A stretch of DNA of 64,000 nucleotides from contig NZ_CAJGBF010000001.1 in the NCBI RefSeq assembly GCF_904424705.1, positions 1 through 64,000 on the forward strand, read 5' to 3'. Positions 8,889 through 16,971 of the stretch are shown here, in pieces. The DNA is from Rossellomorea arthrocnemi (GTDB lineage Bacteria > Bacillota > Bacilli > Bacillales > Bacillaceae_B). Under the pieces are notes generated by a model that saw nothing but the letters and a program-made list of their open reading frames with translations, made no database searches and had not been told where the DNA came from. Position 1 is the stretch's first letter, and each line of letters starts with the position of its first letter. Made by a program: the position numbers and the translations under genes.

Positions 8889-9194
8889 TTAGTTTGTTAG
8901 TTCTTTTACTGTTTTCAGTAAAGTAGGTCCCCCCAGCGGCGTATAAGCCTGCGGCGGTATCGGCCCGCATGGAACATTGGCTTCATCGGCCGCTTTCTTC
9001 ACCTGATCGAAACGATGTCTGATCTGAGGTGCTACCATACAAACATCCCATCCCTTTGAGATTTCTTCGGATACTTCCCCTGTTCCGATTGCATGCACTT
9101 CCATCTCGATCCCCTCTTTTGTTCCTTCTTTCTTCAGGGCATTGACGACGATAGCGCTGGACATTCCTCCAGAGCATACGAATAATACTTTCAT
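8889..9194 (-). CDS. licB: PTS lactose/cellobiose-family EIIB
   Basis: A 101-residue cytoplasmic phosphocarrier. It receives phosphate from EIIA on Cys7 (MKVLFVCSGGMSS, the CxxG-type P-loop of lactose/cellobiose EIIB) and passes it to the sugar bound in EIIC. The protein has the normal length. It starts 2 nt after the end of the RpiR-type regulator gene, so the two are co-transcribed. Confidence 0.93.
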   Translation of the reverse strand: MKVLFVCSGGMSSAIVVNALKKEGTKEGIEMEVHAIGTGEVSEEISKGWDVCMVAPQIRHRFDQVKKAADEANVPCGPIPPQAYTPLGGPTLLKTVKELTN

Positions 9195-9196
9195 CC

Positions 9197-10063
9197 CTAT
9201 TCCTCCCCCTCTTTCATTCGTTGTACTACTTCATGTGTATGAATAATTTGCTCGTAAACGCCATGTCCTTTTTTCATGCACAGTGCGACAAATAATGCAT
9301 CGATCACGACGAGTTGAGCAATTCTTGCCGTCATGGTCCCGATCCGGATATTATGTTCTTCCTCGGAAATCGTCAGGACGATATCGGCGAGCTTTCTTGC
9401 CGGTGATTTTCCGTGCTGTGTCAGGAGTACGATGGTGGCTCCCTTTTCCTGTGCGACATTCATCAGCTTCAAAATTTCTTTCGTCTGCCCGGAAGTCGAT
9501 ACGACGAACAAAACGTCTCTCTCAGTTAAGTTTGCTGCCATCATCATCTGCACATGGATATCACTTGCCTGAAACGCCAGGTAGTTCAATCTCAACAGCT
9601 TCTGGGTGAAATCTTCCGCCACCACAGCAGAACCGCCCACTCCATACAAGTATACTCTTTCGGCTTCATGAAACGCATTCACCGCTCTACCGAGTTCATC
9701 AATGGAAAAAAGCTTTTCTGTATTCTTGATGGCTTGATAGGTATTGACCAATACTTTATTGAAGACGGTCTCAAGATTGTCTTCAAAGGACAGGAGTGTA
9801 TTGATATCATGACTCTTCGTTTCTTCGATGTTCGTACTTTTCGCGAGCTCGATCTTCAGGCCGCTGAAACTGTTGATCCCGATCCGTTTGCAGAATCGGA
9901 TGATGGCAGCTTCACTGCTTCCGCATGATTGTGAGAGTTGCTTTGTCGTCATTTCCATCACTTTCTCTGGAAATTCCAACACATATTGAGCAACCGCTAT
10001 TTCAGACGGTGTATAGCTCTCCATCTGACTTTTGATGTGTTTTAATACCTGAAATTCTGTCAT
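9197..10063 (-). CDS. MurR/RpiR family transcriptional regulator
   Basis: 288 residues. An N-terminal RpiR-type helix-turn-helix (about 1-75, with MTTKQLSQSCGSSEAAIIRFCKRIG) is followed by a SIS sugar-phosphate-binding domain (about 120-260, with VYLYGVGGSAVVAEDF and VLFVVSTSGQTKEIL). Members sense sugar phosphates such as MurNAc-6-P or GlcN-6-P. The ATG at 10063 has GGAGG 5 nt upstream. The gene heads the minus-strand PTS operon and faces the licA-mupG operon, so it probably controls both. MurNAc-6-P is a reasonable effector because MupG and AnmK lie opposite, but this is inference. Confidence 0.9.
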   Translation of the reverse strand: MTEFQVLKHIKSQMESYTPSEIAVAQYVLEFPEKVMEMTTKQLSQSCGSSEAAIIRFCKRIGINSFSGLKIELAKSTNIEETKSHDINTLLSFEDNLETVFNKVLVNTYQAIKNTEKLFSIDELGRAVNAFHEAERVYLYGVGGSAVVAEDFTQKLLRLNYLAFQASDIHVQMMMAANLTERDVLFVVSTSGQTKEILKLMNVAQEKGATIVLLTQHGKSPARKLADIVLTISEEEHNIRIGTMTARIAQLVVIDALFVALCMKKGHGVYEQIIHTHEVVQRMKEGEE

Positions 10064-10088
10064 AGTCACCTCCAAAAAATGATTGTCT

Positions 10089-10102
10089 TGAAAAGGCTTT
10101 CA
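10089..10102. promoter_or_regulatory. Degenerate cre-like dyad between the divergent PTS operons
   Basis: TGAAAAGGCTTTCA in the 159-bp gap between the RpiR-type gene and licA matches the CcpA operator except that the central CG is GG. It could be a cre site, or the dyad of the RpiR-type regulator. Confidence 0.35.
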
Positions 10103-10222
10103 GTTTAATATGATTATATGCGATAATGAAATTAAATTTCAATATTATTCTAAAATATTTAAACTTTTATTTTACTTTTTTTGTAGAAAAGAGTTCTAAA
10201 AAGGGATGGGGAGGAATATACA

Positions 10223-10561
10223 ATGGCTGAAGTACGCAACGTAGAAATGGAAATTTTTGAAATCATCTCGAACGGCGGGAATGCGAAGAGTACGGCTTAT
10301 GAAGCCCTTGCAAAAGCACATGAAGGGAAGTTTGCTGAAGCGCAGGAAATGGTGAAAAGGGCACATGAAGAACTGAATAAAGCCCACAAAACGCAAACAA
10401 GCTTGATACAGGCTGAAATCAACGGAGAAGAATTCGAAAAATCACTCCTCATGATTCATGCACAAGACCATTTAATGACCTCGATCAGTGAAATCGCACT
10501 AATCGAACAAATGATTCCAATGCTTAAAAGAATCCATACACTCGAAAACAAATCCAATTAA
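10223..10561 (+). CDS. licA: PTS lactose/cellobiose-family EIIA
   Basis: A 112-residue all-helical phosphocarrier taking phosphate from HPr. The active-site histidine motif HAQDHLM lies at residues 79-85. A helical-bundle signature (FEIISNGGNAKSTAYEALAKA) opens the protein. SD GGAGG precedes ATG 10223. It leads the plus-strand operon licA-mupG-kinase-anmK (12 nt to mupG). The EIIB and EIIC partners are on the divergent minus-strand operon, so the transporter is divided between two promoters. Confidence 0.92.
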   Translation: MAEVRNVEMEIFEIISNGGNAKSTAYEALAKAHEGKFAEAQEMVKRAHEELNKAHKTQTSLIQAEINGEEFEKSLLMIHAQDHLMTSISEIALIEQMIPMLKRIHTLENKSN

Positions 10562-10573
10562 GGAGGGATCCCG

Positions 10574-11668
10574 ATGATGAGTAAAAAACTCGGCGTTTCA
10601 ATCTATCCAAACCATTCTACCACAGAAAAAGATAAAGAATATCTGGCACTGGCCGCTTCTTACGGATTCCAACGTGTGTTTACCTGCTTATTATCTGTCG
10701 ATGGGGACAAGGAAGGAATCATCGCAAACTTCAAGGAAACGATCAAATTTGCCAGGGAAAAGAACATGGAAGTCATAGCTGACATCAGTCCCCGCATTTT
10801 TAAAGAGCTGGATATCTCCTATGATGATCTTTCCTTTTTTGCCGACCTCGGTGCCCACGGAATCAGACTGGATCTGGGATATACCGGTCACGAAGAATCG
10901 ATGATGTCGTACAACCCTTATGATTTAAAAATCGAACTGAACATGAGCAATGCCACGAAATACATCGATAACATCATGACGTATCAGCCCAATAAGGATC
11001 AATTATTAGGGTGCCATAATTTCTATCCGCACCGCTACTCCGGCTTATCTTATCCTTTCTTTATCGAATGCAGCCAGAAATTCAAAGACCTCGGCATGAG
11101 AACGGCAGCCTTTGTGTCTTCCGCAGATGCCACATTCGGTCCATGGCCGGTTACAGAAGGGTTACCTACACTGGAAATGCACCGTTCCCTTCCTATTGAT
11201 GTACAGACGAAGCATCTCTTTGCCACTGGGTTGATTGACGACGTCATCATCAGCAATGCGTATGCATCTGAACGTGAAATGCAGATACTTAGTGAACTCA
11301 ATACATCCAAGCTGACATTCACAGTTGAAACCCATGAGACGACCACGAATCTAGAGAAAACGATCATCTTTGAAGAACCCCATTTTTACCGTGGGGATGT
11401 ATCGGATTATATGATCCGTTCCACTCAAAGCCGCGTTAAATACAGAGGAAGAGAATTTGCGCCGCATAACAACGTCGATATCAAACGTGGTGACATTATC
11501 ATTGAAAACGACCTGTATGCCCAATACGCAGGGGAACTGCAGATTGCCCTTCAGGATATGGAGAATTCAGGTAAAACGAACGTAGTAGGCAGGATCCGTG
11601 AAGAAGAAATCTTCTTGCTGGACTACCTAAAGCCCTGGGGCAAATTTGCCTTTCAACCAAAGCAGTAA
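10574..11668 (+). CDS. mupG: MupG family TIM-barrel protein (6-phospho-N-acetylmuramidase type, DUF871)
   Basis: 364 residues of the DUF871/MupG family. An N-terminal TIM barrel (about 5-240; KLGVSIYPNHSTTEKDKEYLALAASYG split by the FQRVF strand) is followed by a C-terminal cyclophilin-like beta domain (about 255-360, ending ENSGKTNVVGRI). Characterised members cleave MurNAc-6-P-GlcNAc, made on uptake of the cell-wall disaccharide, into MurNAc-6-P and GlcNAc. SD AGGAGGG sits 6 nt before the ATG. Neighbours fit: the next gene is a kinase that would phosphorylate the released GlcNAc, followed by AnmK. No murQ etherase or nagZ is present within the window. Confidence 0.85.
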   Translation: MMSKKLGVSIYPNHSTTEKDKEYLALAASYGFQRVFTCLLSVDGDKEGIIANFKETIKFAREKNMEVIADISPRIFKELDISYDDLSFFADLGAHGIRLDLGYTGHEESMMSYNPYDLKIELNMSNATKYIDNIMTYQPNKDQLLGCHNFYPHRYSGLSYPFFIECSQKFKDLGMRTAAFVSSADATFGPWPVTEGLPTLEMHRSLPIDVQTKHLFATGLIDDVIISNAYASEREMQILSELNTSKLTFTVETHETTTNLEKTIIFEEPHFYRGDVSDYMIRSTQSRVKYRGREFAPHNNVDIKRGDIIIENDLYAQYAGELQIALQDMENSGKTNVVGRIREEEIFLLDYLKPWGKFAFQPKQ

Positions 11669-11681
11669 GGAGGTGTAATAG

Positions 11682-12596
11682 ATGACTAGAGTAATAGGAA
11701 TCGATGCAGGAGGTACGAAGATTCAAGGACTGGTTCTTGATATGGAGAAGAATATCCTTTTCCAAAGCTTATCAGGGCATGGGAATCCCTCGGTTTCGTT
11801 TGATGAAGCTTTGAGTAACCTCTCATCGGTGGTTCAACAATGCCTGGATCAACCTTCTTCAGACAGTGTCTCCCATATCGTGATTGGAATGGCTGGTGGC
11901 GGGTCCGGTAATCTATCTCAAAGGATCAAGTCCGAATTGAATCGAATGACTTCCATGCCCATCGTCCTATTAAATGATGCCACCCTTGCTTACTTCAGTT
12001 TGATTGGAAATCAGAATGGTGTGTTGACGATCGCGGGTACGGGATCGATTTGTTACGGACGGAACGGAAAGCGGGAGGAAACGACCGGTGGCTGGGGTCA
12101 TCTGATTGGTGATGAGGGCAGTGCGTATCACCTTGCTATCGAAGCCAGTAGGCAGATCGCCCGGGAAATGGATCAGGGCTTATCCCTCTCCCCCCTCTCG
12201 CGCAGTCTGCTGAACGAAATGAACGCTAGTGATGCAAGAGGATTGAAGGGATTTATCTATTCATCTACTAAAGGAGAAATGGCGCAGCTTGCGAAAGTCA
12301 TTCACAGGGAAGCTGAGACTGGTGATGAATCAGCCCTTCACTTATTAAAGACGGCTGGTGAACAGCTAGCTTCCCAGACATTGGCATTAATCGAGAAGCT
12401 ACAGATTGATACAAAGCCGGTCATCGCCATGAAAGGAAGTGTCCTTGAACATAATCCCGTAGTGCAGTCCGTTTTTAAAGAAACCATTTCAACACACTTT
12501 TCTGAATCGACTTATATCATAGATTCCACATCCCCTGCTACAGGTGCGGTGGATATTGTGGAAGCAATCCAGGAAGGAAGGATGACAGGTGAGTAA
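11682..12596 (+). CDS. BadF/BadG-type N-acetylglucosamine/MurNAc kinase
   Basis: 304 residues of the ASKHA kinase fold. The first phosphate motif is IGIDAGGTKIQGLV (residues 5-18). LLNDATLAYF and LTIAGTGSICYGRNG supply the second phosphate and connect motifs, and VIAMKGSVLEHNP is near the C-terminus. This is the BadF/BadG/BcrA/BcrD group that includes GlcNAc kinases and MurK. It would phosphorylate the amino sugar freed by MupG. SD AAGGAGGTG precedes the ATG. The anmK gene starts inside its last codons (8-nt overlap), which shows a tight operon. Confidence 0.85.
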   Translation: MTRVIGIDAGGTKIQGLVLDMEKNILFQSLSGHGNPSVSFDEALSNLSSVVQQCLDQPSSDSVSHIVIGMAGGGSGNLSQRIKSELNRMTSMPIVLLNDATLAYFSLIGNQNGVLTIAGTGSICYGRNGKREETTGGWGHLIGDEGSAYHLAIEASRQIAREMDQGLSLSPLSRSLLNEMNASDARGLKGFIYSSTKGEMAQLAKVIHREAETGDESALHLLKTAGEQLASQTLALIEKLQIDTKPVIAMKGSVLEHNPVVQSVFKETISTHFSESTYIIDSTSPATGAVDIVEAIQEGRMTGE

Positions 12597-13755
12597 GCGC
12601 TTAGCAGTCGGACTAATGTCCGGTACGTCCGTTGATGGAGTGGATGCAGCTCTTGTATCCATTGAAGGAGCGAGTATAGATACAGTGGTGAAACTAGTGC
12701 ATTATTCGACGACTCCCTTCCCCCCTCAAGTGAAAAAGAAAATATATGAGGTGATGAGTCCTTCTGACTCGTCCACCCCCCTTTTATCCAGTCTGCATTT
12801 TGAACTTGGAGACGTTTACGCTGATTCCGTCATAAAAGTATGTACGGAGGCAGGTATCTCTGTTGATGAGCTTAGCTTTATCGGGTCTCATGGCCAAACA
12901 GTCTATCATCAGCCTTTTCATACGGAAGATTCTGTGGCTTCCACTCTTCAAATCGGAGAACCGGGCGTGATTGCATATCGCACCAACACACAAGTGGTAT
13001 CCAATTTCCGATCTATGGATATGGCTGCAGGCGGAGAAGGGGCTCCTCTTGTCCCTTATACAGAATTCCTTCTCTACCGAAAAAAGGATGGAGGCAGGCT
13101 GCTCCAGAACATCGGGGGGATCGGGAATGTGACGGTCCTGCCAAAGGATTGTTCCCTCGAGGACGTTTACGCCTTTGATACAGGCCCTGGGAATATGGTG
13201 ATCGATGGACTTTGCGAAAAACTATATCATCGCTCCTTTGATGAGAATGGAATGATTGCCGACAGAGGAATCATCCATCATGAAGCAGTACGGGAATGGT
13301 TTGTATGGGAACAGGAATTTTTTCAGAAAGCACCTCCCAAGTCCACGGGGCGGGAGCTGTTTGGTGAGATATTCGTGAAGCGGATCCTTCAGGAATATGG
13401 TCATCTACCAAAAGAAGATTTGGTCGCGACTGCTACCTACTTTACTGCCCTTACCATTTCGGATGCGTATAAAACATACGTATTCCCAGAACATTCCATC
13501 AACGAGGTCATCATCGGTGGCGGGGGGAGTTATAACGGGACGCTTCTCCGTATGCTGAGGGAACTTCTCCCCGACGTGACGATCCTTATCCAGGAAGATA
13601 TCGGCTACTCATCCGATGCCAAGGAAGCGATCGCCTTTGCCCTGTTAGCCAACGAAACCCTGAACGGAAACCCGGGCAATGTTCCTGGCGCAACAGGCGC
13701 AGAAAAACCCGTCATCCTCGGATCCATCACGCCAAGCCCTATTAACTCAAAATAA
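12589..13755 (+). CDS. anmK: Anhydro-N-acetylmuramic acid kinase
   Basis: A 388-residue ASKHA kinase that opens and phosphorylates 1,6-anhydro-MurNAc to MurNAc-6-P in cell-wall recycling. The family signature GLMSGTSVDGVDAALV is at residues 8-23. IGSHGQTVYH, FRSMDMAAGGEGAPLVPY, NIGGIGNVTVLP and DTGPGNMVID follow in the expected order. GTG start with AAGGAAGG 8 nt upstream, overlapping the preceding kinase gene. It ends the licA operon. 1,6-anhydro-MurNAc in a Gram-positive would come mostly from outside sources, so scavenging is more likely than own-wall recycling (inference). Confidence 0.93.
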   Translation: MSKRLAVGLMSGTSVDGVDAALVSIEGASIDTVVKLVHYSTTPFPPQVKKKIYEVMSPSDSSTPLLSSLHFELGDVYADSVIKVCTEAGISVDELSFIGSHGQTVYHQPFHTEDSVASTLQIGEPGVIAYRTNTQVVSNFRSMDMAAGGEGAPLVPYTEFLLYRKKDGGRLLQNIGGIGNVTVLPKDCSLEDVYAFDTGPGNMVIDGLCEKLYHRSFDENGMIADRGIIHHEAVREWFVWEQEFFQKAPPKSTGRELFGEIFVKRILQEYGHLPKEDLVATATYFTALTISDAYKTYVFPEHSINEVIIGGGGSYNGTLLRMLRELLPDVTILIQEDIGYSSDAKEAIAFALLANETLNGNPGNVPGATGAEKPVILGSITPSPINSK

Positions 13756-13766
13756 GAATCATTCTT

Positions 13767-13805
13767 GAGGGACGGACCTTGACCTGAGTCGGGTACCGTC
13801 TCTCT
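13767..13805. repeat. Degenerate GGACGGACC repeat after anmK
   Basis: Left arm GAGGGACGGACC at 13767-13778 is intact; the right arm is worn (TACCGTCTCTC around 13794-13804). It lies 12 nt after the anmK stop and could be a weak terminator. Confidence 0.65.
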
Positions 13806-13855
13806 ACTCATTTACGAACAGATTTGAAAACTCGCTGAAAAAGGTGGAAATTAGT

Positions 13856-15268
13856 ATGATCACTCCTGACATCAAAAAACGTTTCATCAGCATCGTCGGA
13901 GAAGAAAATTATCGTGATACTCCTGCTGAGAAGCTTGTCTATTCTTATGATGCAACACCTAACTACCAATCCATGCCCGATGCAATCATCGTTCCAAAGT
14001 CTACCGAGGAAGTATCGGAAGTCGTGAAGGTCTGTAATGAGCAGCGTATCCCCATTGTCCCAAGGGGCTCGGGGACCAATCTATGCGCAGGTACGTGTCC
14101 CACTGAAGGTGGACTTGTTCTCCTTTTCACTCAGATGAACAAGATCCTCGAATTGGACGAAGAAAATTTAACGATCACCGTCCAGCCAGGGGTAGTGACC
14201 CTCGATCTGATCCACGCCGTTGAAGAAAATGGCCTCTTTTATCCTCCTGATCCAAGTTCCATGAAAATATCCACAATTGGAGGGAATATCAATGAAAACT
14301 CCGGTGGACTCAGAGGATTGAAGTATGGGGTCACACGGGATTATGTACTCGCCCTTGAGGCGGTCCTTCCCAATGGGGATATCATCCGGACCGGTGGAAA
14401 ACTCGCAAAAGATGTAGCCGGATATGATTTGACCCGTCTATTTGTCGGATCAGAAGGAACGCTTTGTGTCATTACTGAAGCAACTTTAAAACTCATTCCC
14501 ATGCCTGAAACGAAGCAGACGATGCTTGCCCTCTATCAGGATATTGAAGCAGCGGCACAAAGCGTTTCCAGCATCATCTCCAATCGAATCATTCCGACGA
14601 CGCTTGAATTTTTAGATCAACCCACCCTTGAAGTGGTTGAGGATTTTGCCAAGATCGGACTTCCTACCGATGTAAAAGCTGTACTTCTGATTGAACAGGA
14701 CGGTCCTCCTGAAGTTGTGGCCCGAGATATGAAACGGATGGAAGAAGTGTGTGTAGAAAACGGTGCCGTATCGGTTCAACTGGCCAAAACGGAAATCGAA
14801 GCAGATGCTCTTCGGACTGCCCGGCGTTCAGCCCTGTCGGCTCTGGCCCGGCTCAAACCGACGACGATTTTGGAAGATGCGACGGTTCCCCGTTCGGAAA
14901 TTGCCAAGATGGTGAAGGCCATCAATGAAATTGCCGAGCTCCACGATTTGAAGATTTGTACATTTGGACATGCAGGGGATGGAAACCTTCACCCGACGGT
15001 GGCAACTGACGTCAGGGACCATAATGAAATGGAGCGAGTCGAAGCAGCCTTTGAAGAGATCTTCGCTCATGCCATCGAACTGGGTGGTACCATCACCGGC
15101 GAACACGGTGTCGGAATGATGAAAGCCCCCTACCTGGAATGGAAACTCGGTCCTGAAGGAATCGGGGCCATGAAAATGATCAAGCAATCCTTCGATCCCA
15201 ATAACATTATGAATCCAAATAAAGTGTTTGCGAAAGAATCGAGAAAACGTGTGGTGATTTCAAGATGA
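13856..15268 (+). CDS. glcD: Glycolate oxidase FAD-binding subunit GlcD
   Basis: About 470 residues of the FAD-linked oxidase/VAO family. The FAD domain (about 40-220) has IVPRGSGTNLCAG, PPDPSSMKISTIGGNINENSGG and DVAGYDLTRLFVGSEGTLCVITE. The C-terminal domain has the conserved FGHAGDGNLHPT and GTITGEHGVGMMK segments that form the active site. It oxidises glycolate or D-lactate-type 2-hydroxy acids and hands the electrons to the Fe-S subunit GlcF. ATG 13856 (AAGGTGG 8 nt upstream) is preferred over GTG 13844. The stop overlaps the glcF start by 4 nt. A separate GlcE is absent, as in the two-gene Bacillus arrangement. Confidence 0.93.
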   Translation: MITPDIKKRFISIVGEENYRDTPAEKLVYSYDATPNYQSMPDAIIVPKSTEEVSEVVKVCNEQRIPIVPRGSGTNLCAGTCPTEGGLVLLFTQMNKILELDEENLTITVQPGVVTLDLIHAVEENGLFYPPDPSSMKISTIGGNINENSGGLRGLKYGVTRDYVLALEAVLPNGDIIRTGGKLAKDVAGYDLTRLFVGSEGTLCVITEATLKLIPMPETKQTMLALYQDIEAAAQSVSSIISNRIIPTTLEFLDQPTLEVVEDFAKIGLPTDVKAVLLIEQDGPPEVVARDMKRMEEVCVENGAVSVQLAKTEIEADALRTARRSALSALARLKPTTILEDATVPRSEIAKMVKAINEIAELHDLKICTFGHAGDGNLHPTVATDVRDHNEMERVEAAFEEIFAHAIELGGTITGEHGVGMMKAPYLEWKLGPEGIGAMKMIKQSFDPNNIMNPNKVFAKESRKRVVISR

Positions 15269-16584
15269 CAACAGTCCAGGAAAAGCAAAAGATACAACAG
15301 GAATTTAAAAACCGCATAGATGAAGATGAATTATTGAATTGCATGAGATGCGGCTTCTGCCTTCCCTCTTGTCCGACATATATTGAATCGGGGTTTAAAG
15401 AATCACACTCCCCCCGGGGACGCATTGCCCTGATGAAGGCAGTTGTTGATGGAGTGATTGAACCGGACGAAGAAGTTGAACGTACTCTGGACCTGTGTCT
15501 AGGATGCAGGGCATGTGAACCGGTCTGCCCTTCAGGCGTCAATTACGGACATTTACTGGAGGAAGCACGGGATATCATCAATCAAAATAAAAGACATTCC
15601 CTTCCTGTCCGGGTTGTTAGAAAGACCGTATTTGAGGGATTATTTCCACACCCGGATAGAATGAGAATGGTGACGAACCTTCTCGGAATCTATCAGCGGT
15701 CCGGATTGCAGAAAGCAGTCCACACCACGGGCGTGATGAAGCTGTTTCCGGAAAGCTTGGCAACGATGGAGCGCGTTCTCCCCCAAGTTCCTACGCTGAA
15801 AGAGATGAAGGAACGCCCGACTTCCCTTTCCTCCATTGGTAAAGTACGGAAAAAGGTCGCCTTCTTCTCCGGGTGTTTGATGGATACGATGTTTTTGGAA
15901 ACGAATAAGGCCACGACAAAACTGCTTCAACTGGCAGGCTGCGACATCGTGATTCCCCACATGCAAACCTGCTGCGGAGCCTTGCATGGGCATAGTGGTG
16001 AGAAGGATGCTGCTAAGGAGTTGGCCAAGCGGAATATTGAGGCATTTGAAGACGCGGGAGTCAATTTCATCATCACCAACGCCGGTGGATGCGGAGCTTT
16101 TCTCGTCGATTATGATCACTTACTGAAAGATGATCCCGAGTGGAAAGAACGTGCCGTTCAATTTAAAAATAAAATCAAGGATATCTCTTCAATCCTGGTA
16201 GAATTAGAGTTTCATAAACAGGATTTGAATGTTATGCCACAACGAATCACGTATCAGGACTCATGTCATCTGCGAAATGTACAAAGAACATTTATGGAAC
16301 CAAGGCTGCTTCTTCAATCAGTGGGAAATGCCGATTACATTGAGATGAAACAAGCCGACCACTGCTGTGGATCAGCAGGTATCTACAACATCGTAGAATC
16401 CGAAATGTCCATGAAGATCCTCGATCACAAAATGGAAAACGTCGAAGGCACCATGGCCACCACCATTATCACATCCAATCCAGGCTGCCTCCTCCAAATG
16501 AAACTCGGCATCGAAAGAGAAGGCCTCACCAAAAAGATCCGGGCCATCCACATATCAGACTTCTTATTAGAAGCAATCGAATAA
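15265..16584 (+). CDS. glcF: Glycolate oxidase iron-sulfur subunit GlcF
   Basis: 439 residues. Two 4Fe-4S ferredoxin motifs are near the N-terminus (CMRCGFCLPSC followed by CP, and CLGCRACEPVC followed by CP, about residues 27-90). Two CCG domains follow (SGCLMDTMF...TCCGALHGH and DSCHLRNVQ...HCCGSAGIY). It carries electrons from GlcD towards the respiratory chain at the membrane surface. Translation is coupled to glcD (ATGA overlap). The stop codon is followed immediately by a full palindromic repeat, which should terminate the operon. Confidence 0.93.
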   Translation: MTTVQEKQKIQQEFKNRIDEDELLNCMRCGFCLPSCPTYIESGFKESHSPRGRIALMKAVVDGVIEPDEEVERTLDLCLGCRACEPVCPSGVNYGHLLEEARDIINQNKRHSLPVRVVRKTVFEGLFPHPDRMRMVTNLLGIYQRSGLQKAVHTTGVMKLFPESLATMERVLPQVPTLKEMKERPTSLSSIGKVRKKVAFFSGCLMDTMFLETNKATTKLLQLAGCDIVIPHMQTCCGALHGHSGEKDAAKELAKRNIEAFEDAGVNFIITNAGGCGAFLVDYDHLLKDDPEWKERAVQFKNKIKDISSILVELEFHKQDLNVMPQRITYQDSCHLRNVQRTFMEPRLLLQSVGNADYIEMKQADHCCGSAGIYNIVESEMSMKILDHKMENVEGTMATTIITSNPGCLLQMKLGIEREGLTKKIRAIHISDFLLEAIE

Positions 16585-16650
16585 GAGGGACGGACCTCTT
16601 CAGCCAACATTTTACTTGCGTGAAAGGAAGGCTTGGAGGTCCGTCCCTCT
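16585..16650. repeat. GGACGGACC palindromic repeat, long form (likely terminator)
   Basis: GAGGGACGGACCT (16585-16597) and AGGTCCGTCCCTC (16637-16649) flank a 39-nt interior. It begins at the base after the glcF stop and is followed by CTTTTTATT. It lies tail-to-tail between glcF and the small minus-strand gene at 16655, so it can stop both. Confidence 0.9.
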
Positions 16651-16654
16651 CTTT

Positions 16655-16816
16655 TTATTGTTTTCTTATCTTGAAAAATGAAAAGTAAACGAGGAAGGAG
16701 AGGATGATGCCGTAGGCTGCCAGCAGTGAAAGGGCATTGGTGAGGTTGGTGGTGAGCCAGATAATGATGGTAGCGATGGCGACAAGTACTGCGCTGATTG
16801 CGATGAATCTGTTCAT
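16655..16816 (-). CDS. 53-residue membrane protein
   Basis: A short gene with a textbook SD (AAAGGAGG, 8 nt before the ATG at 16816). The product starts MNRFIAISAVLVAIATIIIW and ends SFFKIRKQ. It has two membrane helices (about 4-20 and 28-48) with positive ends. No cysteine or motif. It is framed by the repeat at 16585-16650 at its 3' end. I do not recognise a family; the SD and the clean hydrophobic pattern support it as real. Confidence 0.65.
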   Translation of the reverse strand: MNRFIAISAVLVAIATIIIWLTTNLTNALSLLAAYGIILSFLVYFSFFKIRKQ

Positions 16817-16952
16817 TTAGGGTGCCTCCTTTATGGTCAGAATTGGATTATATGAATATATACGTCTTAGATAAAGGAACGGTTTCTTTTTTCATTGGGA
16901 AATGAGAATTTTTGTACCAGGTACAGGAACCTACAAAAGACGAACCCCCTGC

Positions 16953-16966
16953 AAGGTCCGTCCCTC
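16953..16966. repeat. Solitary right arm of the GGACGGACC repeat
   Basis: AAGGTCCGTCCCTC lies 5 nt before the 3' end of bioA without a recognisable intact left arm (GACGAACCCC at 16940-16949 may be a decayed one). Confidence 0.6.
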
Positions 16967-16971
16967 CAGTT

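Noticed and set aside
12591..12604. Palindromic cre-like GTAAGCGCTTA at the anmK start
   Set aside because: It lacks the flanking TG/CA positions and lies within coding sequence of an internal operon gene.
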